Origin: Fimbriimonadaceae bacterium
GTDB taxonomy: Bacteria > Armatimonadota > Fimbriimonadia > Fimbriimonadales > Fimbriimonadaceae
Assembly: GCA_947447315.1 (NCBI GenBank)
Contig: CANFJD010000066.1
Span: 1-10,978, forward strand
DNA length: 10,978 nucleotides
Direction of reading: 5' to 3'
Shown piece after piece: positions 1 through 5,865 of the stretch. Within the stretch, counting starts at the first letter, position 1. Each line of letters begins with the position of its first letter. Made by a program: the position numbers and the translations under genes. The notes beneath the pieces are model-generated. The model had not been told where the DNA came from. It made no database searches and worked only from the letters and a program-made list of their open reading frames with translations.

Positions 1-902
1 ACCAAGACATGCGTAACTACGGAAAGCTGGCTCGGTACATTCCGATCACCTTTGCGACCGTGTTGATTGGCTGGGTATCGATTATCGCCATCGTTCCGGG
101 ACTGGGAGGAGCTGCTTCGAAAGAAGCAATCATCGGTTACGCACTGGCTAATCACCATGCGGAGATTAACGGGATTCAATTTGGACAGATTGCCGGGTGG
201 GTTGCCCTTGGGGTGGCATTCCTGACCGCCATGTACATGACTCGAATGTTTTTCCTTACGTTCCTTGGCAACAAGGAGCGATGGAGAGAAATCCCGACCA
301 GTCATTCGCACGAGACGGACGATCATCATCACGCGCTGGACCAAATGCACCAGCCGCACGAAGTGCCGATTTCCATGCTCGTTCCGCTGATTGCGTTGGC
401 GATTCTAAGCGTCGGCGGAGGCTATGCATTGGCAAGCGGAAATGCTTTTGAAACTTGGATCAACACGAACCAGATTCCCGTGTTGGGTGAGCTTCACCAC
501 GAAGTACCGAACCTATTGATGTACAGCTTGGCGGCAGCGTGGGCGGGAACGATCATCGCCGCGCTTGTTTACAGTCGGGGACTTTCCGCGAAGGAAGGGT
601 TCGATCTGCAAAAGTGGGCTCCTTGGCGACGAGCGGCAGCAAATCAATTCGGGTTCGATCGGTTAATTTCTAACTTGTTCGATACTGGAGGAAAGGGTCT
701 TGCCGAAGCGCTGGACGAAGGCGCTCACCTAGTGGTAGATGGCGCCGTGAATGGTAGCAGCACGGCCGCGCAGGGACTTGGAGTTTTTGTTGGCCAAATT
801 CAAACCGGCTTCGTCCGATTGTATGCCCTCTTCATGCTCATCGGTGGAGTGGGAATTGTCGGCTGGTTTATTTACGTGCTGAACGCAGGAGGAGGAAAGT
901 AA
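1..902 (+). CDS. nuoL: NADH-quinone oxidoreductase subunit L (NuoL), 5'-truncated by the window edge
   Basis: This is the C-terminal half of the largest antiporter-like proton-pumping subunit of respiratory complex I, a cytoplasmic-membrane protein. The reading frame is open to the window edge. It begins with Gln-Asp just before the first in-window Met, giving the QDMR signature that sits mid-protein in NuoL, so the real start lies upstream. About 299 residues remain, matching the second half of a roughly 600-residue family member. Visible are the segment around PITFATVLIG, a Ser-Lys-Glu at fragment residues 37-39 (counting from Met at base 9) corresponding to the conserved SKDE of the family with its channel lysine, a His-rich loop at about 100-120, and a hydrophobic C-terminal helix that should anchor the lateral helix. 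The usual Ile-Pro-Pro-Phe-(Ala/Ser)-Gly-Phe stretch before the lysine is altered. The stop TAA overlaps the nuoM ATG by one base. The identity is secure. Confidence 0.95.
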   Translation, partial: QDMRNYGKLARYIPITFATVLIGWVSIIAIVPGLGGAASKEAIIGYALANHHAEINGIQFGQIAGWVALGVAFLTAMYMTRMFFLTFLGNKERWREIPTSHSHETDDHHHALDQMHQPHEVPISMLVPLIALAILSVGGGYALASGNAFETWINTNQIPVLGELHHEVPNLLMYSLAAAWAGTIIAALVYSRGLSAKEGFDLQKWAPWRRAAANQFGFDRLISNLFDTGGKGLAEALDEGAHLVVDGAVNGSSTAAQGLGVFVGQIQTGFVRLYALFMLIGGVGIVGWFIYVLNAGGGK

Positions 903-2599
903 TGCCTTTGCTATCGATCTTGGTCTGGCTGCCGTTTTTGGCGGGCATTGGCATGTTCTTTTTGCCTGACGGTGATTCTAAGCGCCCCAAGTCCATCGCC
1001 ATGGCGATCAGCGGCTTGGTGCTTTTGCTGAGCATCTTTGTTTTGTTCAAGACTTCCGCGGAGACTTTCCATTTTCAACTGAAGGAGTCTTTCGATTGGA
1101 TCAAACCGCTCGGTGTGAAGTACCAACTTGGGATCGACGGCATCAGCTACTGGATGGTGTTGCTGACGACCTTGTTGAGCTTTGTCGCCGTCTCCTTTGG
1201 CACGGCGATCAATGAGCGGACGAAGATCTTCATGGGTCTGCTGCTGATTCTGGAATCGGCAATGCTCGGGGCTTTTCTATCGCTCGATTTGATCCTGTTC
1301 TTCACCTTCTTCGAATTGACGCTCCTGCCGATGTTCTTCTTGGTGAGCATTTGGGGTGGAGAAGGACGAAAGCGAGCGGCGGCAAAGTTCCTGATTTACA
1401 CCTTTGCCGGATCGATCTTCATGCTGGTGGGCATGGTCGCTTTGGCCATTCAGCACCGAGCGGTTACGGGAAGTCTGAGTTTTTCGATCTTGGATATCCA
1501 GCAATCGGTAGCGGGTGGGCAGTTCTGGGCCAACGCCTTACAGGCTCAAGCTTGGGGATTTTGGGCAATCTCAATCGCCCTTTTAGTTAAGACCCCGGCG
1601 TTTCCGTTCCACAGTTGGATACCGGATACATACGCCGAGTCTCCGATCGTCGCGCCGATTCTTTCGAGCGTGATGGTTAAGCTCGGCAGCTACGGATTTC
1701 TGCGGTTCGTCTTGCCACTTTATCCAGAAGCAAGCCAACAGTTCGCCCCGGTAATCGCGACCCTAGCGGTGATCGGCATTTTGTATGGAGCGATTTTGGC
1801 GACGGCGCAAAAGGACGCCCGGCGAATGGTCGCCTACTCCTCACTTTCGCACATGGGTTTCGTGCTGCTTGGAATTTTCAGTCTGAGTCATGTCGGCATG
1901 ATGGGAAGCGGCGTTCAGCAGTTTGCCCACGGAATTAGCACCAGCTTAATTCTGATGACCCTCGGATATTTGATGTTGCGAAACGGAACGACGGACTTTG
2001 CTGCTTTCGGCGGATTGAAAGCTCGGGTACCGGTCATGGCGCTCATCTTCCTGGTTGGAATTCTGGGTAGCGTTGGGTTGCCTTCGACGAACGGCTTTGT
2101 TGGCGAGTTTATGGCTCTCTTGGGGGCGTTCGAGGCAGGCTATGCAAATGCGTGGGGATTCAACCTAGGATTTGCGGTAGCGGCAGGAGCTGGCGTGATC
2201 ATAAGTGCCGTCTACCTGCTGGGCATGTTCCGAAATCTGTTCTTGGGACCGATCTCGGAGAAGAACTCGGAGATGGCCGATCTGCACCCTCGGGAGCTTG
2301 GCGTGGCCGTCGTCATGGTGGGACTGATCTTTGTGGGCGGCCTCGTCCCCGGACTATTCTTCAAGCCATTGGAAGCGAGCACGCAGGCGACACGTTTGAT
2401 GGCAACGAATCCGGTGGGCCAGCGTCCAGTCTGGTTAGACGACACCCTGGAGATTTCTACTAAGGAAGCCGATGCGGGTGCTTTAACAAAGGACGGCGTA
2501 GTTATCGCGCCTGCCCGACTTCACTTGACTCCCGACCGCGATGTGGCGGCAGATTCTTCCCCGGCGGCCGTCGCTAGCATTGATGGAGGAAATCACTAA
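902..2599 (+). CDS. nuoM: NADH-quinone oxidoreductase subunit M (NuoM)
   Basis: This is the middle antiporter-like subunit of complex I, which couples quinone reduction to proton translocation in the cytoplasmic membrane. The product has 565 residues and a long run of hydrophobic helices. The key charged residues are in place: Glu138 in FFELTLLP, Lys230 in LLVKTPAFPFHSW, Lys260 in MVKLGSYGFLRF and Glu402 in FVGEFMALLG, matching E. coli Glu144, Lys234, Lys265 and Glu407. His317 and His343 of the discontinuous helix region are also present. The start is supported by an AGGAGGAGG Shine-Dalgarno stretch at 887-895, which also encodes the Gly-rich end of NuoL. The protein carries an extra polar C-terminal tail of about 75 residues (491-565) beyond the last obvious membrane helix. 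nuoN follows after two bases. The identity is secure; the role of the tail is unknown. Confidence 0.97.
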   Translation: MPLLSILVWLPFLAGIGMFFLPDGDSKRPKSIAMAISGLVLLLSIFVLFKTSAETFHFQLKESFDWIKPLGVKYQLGIDGISYWMVLLTTLLSFVAVSFGTAINERTKIFMGLLLILESAMLGAFLSLDLILFFTFFELTLLPMFFLVSIWGGEGRKRAAAKFLIYTFAGSIFMLVGMVALAIQHRAVTGSLSFSILDIQQSVAGGQFWANALQAQAWGFWAISIALLVKTPAFPFHSWIPDTYAESPIVAPILSSVMVKLGSYGFLRFVLPLYPEASQQFAPVIATLAVIGILYGAILATAQKDARRMVAYSSLSHMGFVLLGIFSLSHVGMMGSGVQQFAHGISTSLILMTLGYLMLRNGTTDFAAFGGLKARVPVMALIFLVGILGSVGLPSTNGFVGEFMALLGAFEAGYANAWGFNLGFAVAAGAGVIISAVYLLGMFRNLFLGPISEKNSEMADLHPRELGVAVVMVGLIFVGGLVPGLFFKPLEASTQATRLMATNPVGQRPVWLDDTLEISTKEADAGALTKDGVVIAPARLHLTPDRDVAADSSPAAVASIDGGNH

Positions 2600-2601
2600 A
2601 G

Positions 2602-4074
2602 ATGTTTCAATTTCCCGTTCCCGTAACCGATTGGTCTCTGATTCTGCCGTTTGTAATGGTGGTGCTGACGGGAATATCGGCACTCGTGTTGGAAATTGTC
2701 GCCCCCAAGCGGGACAACTCCCTGATCGTGATGCTTTCCGTCTTCGGCCTGTTTTTGACCGCGGGCCTGGTTGGCGTGCAATTCGTGGCTCCGGCGACCA
2801 CTAGCTTTGGTGGAATGCTGTTGAGAGATCCATTGTCTCTCGCTTCTCAGATTACGCTTGTGGTCGTGGGGATCCTGGTAATCCTATTCAGCGAGCCGTA
2901 CCTACGCGAAAAGCGGATTCCGTTCGGTGAGTTCTATCCGTTGCTGCTGTGGTCTATCAGCGGCGCGATGTTGATGGTATCGACCTCGAATCTCCTGCTG
3001 ATCTTCGTCGGTCTCGAAATCTTGTCGATCTCCCTCTACGTCATGGCGGGAATTAGCCGATCCGAGGAGAAATCGGAGGAATCGGCCATGAAGTACTTCC
3101 TGCTCGGAGCCTTCGCCAGTGCCTTCCTGCTGTACGGAATTGCGTTGCTCTACGGCGCTTCCGGGTCGCTCGATCTGAGCGCGATTGGTGCGGCTTGGGC
3201 GGGCGGAAAGGCAGACGTGCGAACGTTGGTCGTTTTCTCGTTGGCGTTGCTTCTGATCGGACTAGGATTCAAGTCAAGCTTCTTTCCCTTCCACCAGTGG
3301 ACTCCCGACGTTTATCAGGGTGCTCCGACCAATGTTGGTGCGTATATGGCAACGGGAAGCAAGATTGCCGCGTTCGTGGTGATGTTCCGGTTGCTCGGTT
3401 ATGCCTCTGATTTGAAGGCTTACTGGCTACCCGTCTTAAGTGTGATTGCGGGACTGACGATGCTCTACGGCAATCTCGTCGCGCTACGGCAGACAGACGT
3501 GAAGCGCATTTTGGGTTATTCGTCGATTGGCCACGCGGGATACATCTTGGTTGCCATTCTGGCCCATGGTGTGGCTCCGTCGCAGGTGGGGCCGAACACT
3601 CTCATCTACTACATGCTGGCTTACTCGGTAAGCACGGTTGGCGCGTTTGCCGTCATTGCCCTTGCGGCACGAGATGGCGAGGAAACAACAAGCGTGGAGA
3701 ACTTGAATGGTTTGTTCCGACGGTCGCCGGCGGCGGCAGCCAGCCTGGTTATCTTCATGGCCTCGCTCATGGGGATTCCGCTTACGGGTGGATTCCTCGG
3801 TAAGGCACTGATCTTTGGCGACGCGATGCAAGCCGGATTGATGCCGCTGGCGATCATTCTTGCCGTAAGCAGCATTATCAGCGTTTCGTTCTATCTCCGA
3901 ATTGCTTACGCCGCGGTGGTGCCGAACGATGAGCAGGCGATTACGCGCTTGGCCCCCGTTCGTCCGGCATTGCAGAGCGCATTTTTGTTATGTGCGGCGG
4001 CGGTATTCGGGACATTCGTTTTCTTCGGGCCCCTCATCACTGCGCTGGGTGACAAGGTAGCGGGAGTTCGGTAA
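2602..4074 (+). CDS. nuoN: NADH-quinone oxidoreductase subunit N (NuoN)
   Basis: This is the third antiporter-like proton-pumping subunit of complex I, located in the cytoplasmic membrane next to the NuoA/J/K module. The product has 490 residues, typical of the family, with about 14 hydrophobic segments. Diagnostic residues are visible: Glu139 in FVGLEILSISLYVM, Lys224 in GFKSSFFPFHQWTPDVYQG, Lys254 in ATGSKIAAF and Lys401 in GGFLGKALIF. These correspond to the glutamate and three lysines of the E. coli proton channel; the last is Lys in NuoN where NuoM has Glu, which separates the two paralogues. The ATG is preceded by GGAGGA at 2585-2590, about 11 bases upstream and inside the end of nuoM. 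It lies two bases after the nuoM stop, as expected for coupled translation in a nuo operon. Confidence 0.96.
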   Translation: MFQFPVPVTDWSLILPFVMVVLTGISALVLEIVAPKRDNSLIVMLSVFGLFLTAGLVGVQFVAPATTSFGGMLLRDPLSLASQITLVVVGILVILFSEPYLREKRIPFGEFYPLLLWSISGAMLMVSTSNLLLIFVGLEILSISLYVMAGISRSEEKSEESAMKYFLLGAFASAFLLYGIALLYGASGSLDLSAIGAAWAGGKADVRTLVVFSLALLLIGLGFKSSFFPFHQWTPDVYQGAPTNVGAYMATGSKIAAFVVMFRLLGYASDLKAYWLPVLSVIAGLTMLYGNLVALRQTDVKRILGYSSIGHAGYILVAILAHGVAPSQVGPNTLIYYMLAYSVSTVGAFAVIALAARDGEETTSVENLNGLFRRSPAAAASLVIFMASLMGIPLTGGFLGKALIFGDAMQAGLMPLAIILAVSSIISVSFYLRIAYAAVVPNDEQAITRLAPVRPALQSAFLLCAAAVFGTFVFFGPLITALGDKVAGVR

Positions 4075-4076
4075 CC

Positions 4077-4910
4077 ATGCGCCTCGGCGTTTCCATGTGG
4101 TCGTATTTTCACGCATGGAAAGCCGGGCGGATCACGATCCAGAGCTTCATCGAGCATGCCAAAGAAAGCGGTGCCGAAGGCGTAGAACTGCTTGACTTCT
4201 TTTACCAGGGCGAGATCGAGGCCGGTCGCGAATTAGCGCGGGCTGGGTTGGAGGCAACCGGACTACCGGTCGCGATATTTAGCGTCAGTAACAATTTCGC
4301 AAAAGTGGACCCGGCGGAGCGAATAGCGCAGGTGGACCGGATCAAGTTTGGCGTTGACGAGGCGAACCACTACGGTGCCAAAGTCGTTCGGGTTTTTGCG
4401 GGGGATATCGCGGAAGGAATCACTTTCGACCAGGCCCGCGGGTGGATCATCGATGGACTGCGAGACGCCGCGGAGTACGCCGGTTCGCAGGGAGTGAAGT
4501 TGGCGCTGGAGAACCACGGGACCCTTGCCGGGAAGTCTGCGCAGGTGCGAGGAATCATCGACGAAGTCGGCATCGGTTGCCTGGGAGCGAATCCCGACAC
4601 CGGGAATTTCCTGCTCGTCGGCCAGGACTCGGCGGAGGCAATTGCCGACTTGGCCGATGTCGCGAACATGGTCCACTTCAAGGATTTTCGGCGAGCTCTC
4701 CCAGATTACGAAGGCTTTGCTTACTCCGCTATGGATGGAACCAAGTACGTTGGAACTTCACTCGGAGAAGGCGATGTGGACTTGGCGAAGTGTATCAGTC
4801 ACCTTAAGGATGCCAACTACGCGGGTTGGCTTTCGCTGGAGTTTGAAGGCGAAGAGGATCCGCTTACCGCCGTCCCCCGAAGTCTCGAGTCAGCGCGCCG
4901 GTTTCTGTAG
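4077..4910 (+). CDS. Sugar phosphate isomerase/epimerase-like TIM-barrel protein
   Basis: The product is a 277-residue soluble protein of the xylose-isomerase-like TIM-barrel superfamily (AP endonuclease 2 fold), whose members isomerise or epimerise sugars and inositols with a divalent metal. The predicted metal ligands fall where the family has them: Glu145 in LALENHG, Asp174 in NPDTGN, His200 in VHFKD and Glu255 in LSLEFEG. The N-terminal strand RLGVSMWSY and the VELLD strand at about 36-40 also fit. There is no signal peptide, so it is probably cytoplasmic. The start lies two bases after the nuoN stop with a modest GGGAG at 4062-4066, so it is likely co-transcribed with complex I, although no functional link is known. 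The exact substrate cannot be read from the sequence; inosose dehydratase, hydroxypyruvate isomerase or tagatose/psicose epimerase activities are alternatives. Confidence 0.85.
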   Translation: MRLGVSMWSYFHAWKAGRITIQSFIEHAKESGAEGVELLDFFYQGEIEAGRELARAGLEATGLPVAIFSVSNNFAKVDPAERIAQVDRIKFGVDEANHYGAKVVRVFAGDIAEGITFDQARGWIIDGLRDAAEYAGSQGVKLALENHGTLAGKSAQVRGIIDEVGIGCLGANPDTGNFLLVGQDSAEAIADLADVANMVHFKDFRRALPDYEGFAYSAMDGTKYVGTSLGEGDVDLAKCISHLKDANYAGWLSLEFEGEEDPLTAVPRSLESARRFL

Positions 4911-5331
4911 TTGCGGGAAAGGGCATCGCCGTGCCGGGCTCAGATCTTGAGGTTCGGTCGGCAGAGACGTAGATTCGGTACCCAAGTTCAAAGCGGACTC
5001 AAGCGCCCGCACTCAAAAGGGTCTCCGTCATGTCATCACGTTTTCCAGTACGTAATAGCATTACATTACTTTTACTAGGCTTGCAGTGATAAATTGAGTC
5101 TTATATAGCAATTAACCATGTACTTTCACGAAATCTATCCACTTTTGCCTCATGGATCGTGCCGATCGACATGACATGAGAAGGAACGCCCCAACGCGCT
5201 TCGTCGGGTAGACAACCCGAAAACTTGCTCAGGCGGATCATGCATCCGACGTTTCTATTTGTAAGGGCCCGACCGTAGATTTTGACAACCTAGGATTTTG
5301 CGATTTTACGCAGATGCTCCGGTAGGTGATC
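4911..5331. other. Intergenic region without a convincing gene
   Basis: These 421 bases separate the end of the complex I operon from the 3' end of the convergent OsmC-family gene. I found no long reading frame and no tRNA or rRNA signature. The segment 5041-5120 is clearly AT-richer than its surroundings and holds a possible promoter (TTGCAG at 5081-5086 and TATAGC at 5104-5109, 17 bases apart). Two short hairpins lie at 5204-5220 and 5234-5248, the second followed by a T-rich stretch. No strong U-tailed terminator is visible for either flanking gene. Confidence 0.6.
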
Positions 5332-5790
5332 CTAAGCGATGGTCGGTTCGATCACGATTTCGACCGAGCCGCGGATGGCATTGCCAATGATGCAGTACTG
5401 ATCGGTCTTGATTGCGTAGCTGAGGATTTCCGCATGGATTGCCGAATCGGTGCCAGGAGTGACGGTGATGGAAGGCCGAAGGATGATTCGCTTGTACTTG
5501 AACGATGCGCCGTTCTGTTCCACCTCGCCCGAGGCGGTAATGCTGACACTATCCACCGGAAGTTTGCGGTTCGCGGCGATGATGCCAAACGTGATGGCAT
5601 AGCAACTCGCTACGGTGGCGGTGAACATCTCTTCTGGATTAGTCTGACCGGCCATACCTGGCCCCATAAACTCCGTCGGTACCGAGAGCGGAAATGCAAA
5701 CTGACTCACTTGGGTTTCTGCAATTCCCGTGCCGTCGCGTCCGCCTGACCAGTTGACAGTAATTTCGTAGGGATGGGTGATTGCTGGCAC
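5332..5790 (-). CDS. OsmC/Ohr-family thiol peroxidase-like protein
   Basis: The product is a 152-residue cytoplasmic protein of the OsmC/Ohr family, whose members reduce organic and inorganic peroxides with a redox-active cysteine pair. Both family cysteines are present: Cys63 in ATVASCYA at the start of the long central helix and Cys133 in DQYCIIGN near the C-terminus. The NPEE motif (51-54) just upstream of the first cysteine is the usual family helix start and may supply the catalytic-site glutamate. The length is normal. The start is a GTG (bases 5790-5788); no ATG lies in frame upstream before a stop, and the family N-terminal strand begins immediately after it. No strong Shine-Dalgarno is visible. 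The gene is divergent from the NHL lipoprotein gene across a short intergenic region. The subfamily (OsmC, Ohr or YhfA-like) is not resolved. The reducing partner is unknown. Confidence 0.9.
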   Translation of the reverse strand: MPAITHPYEITVNWSGGRDGTGIAETQVSQFAFPLSVPTEFMGPGMAGQTNPEEMFTATVASCYAITFGIIAANRKLPVDSVSITASGEVEQNGASFKYKRIILRPSITVTPGTDSAIHAEILSYAIKTDQYCIIGNAIRGSVEIVIEPTIA

Positions 5791-5830
5791 GATCCGTACT
5801 ACGATCTTTGTAAGCTGGCAATTTCACGGG

Positions 5831-5859
5831 TTAACAGAATTGCTTTCGCGACGTACAAT
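5831..5859 (+). promoter_or_regulatory. Sigma-70-type promoter of the NHL lipoprotein gene, probably giving a leaderless mRNA
   Basis: A TTAACA -35 element (5831-5836) is separated by exactly 17 bases from a TACAAT -10 element (5854-5859), each one mismatch from consensus. Transcription would be expected to begin about seven bases after the -10, at 5865-5867, which coincides with the GTG start codon at 5866. This implies a transcript with essentially no 5' leader. The box spacing is seen directly; promoter activity is inferred. Confidence 0.6.
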
Positions 5860-5865
5860 GGAAGA

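Noticed and set aside
4940..4990. GGTTCG-like T-arm motif suggesting a tRNA
   Set aside because: No matching acceptor stem, anticodon arm or cloverleaf can be drawn around it.
5118..5174. An 18-codon reading frame beginning ATG TAC TTT in the AT-rich gap
   Set aside because: There is no Shine-Dalgarno, it is very short, and it has no recognisable leader-peptide pattern such as a run of one amino acid before an attenuator.
5282..5310. TTGACA at 5282-5287 as a promoter
   Set aside because: The best -10 at normal spacing (TTTACG) is poor, and it would drive transcription antisense into the OsmC-family gene with no product.
5291..5334. TAGGAT/ATCCTA inverted repeat as a terminator of the OsmC-family gene
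   Set aside because: The stem is only six AT-rich pairs, the loop is 32 bases, and one arm overlaps the stop codon. There is no T-run in the right place.
5326..5748. Open frame of 140 codons on the plus strand
   Set aside because: It is antisense to the OsmC-family gene, which has both family cysteines and the right length. The plus-strand product shows nothing recognisable.
5773..5865. N-terminal extension of the NHL lipoprotein starting at ATG 5773
   Set aside because: It would put 31 residues before the lipoprotein signal, span the promoter, and overlap the start of the divergent OsmC-family gene.
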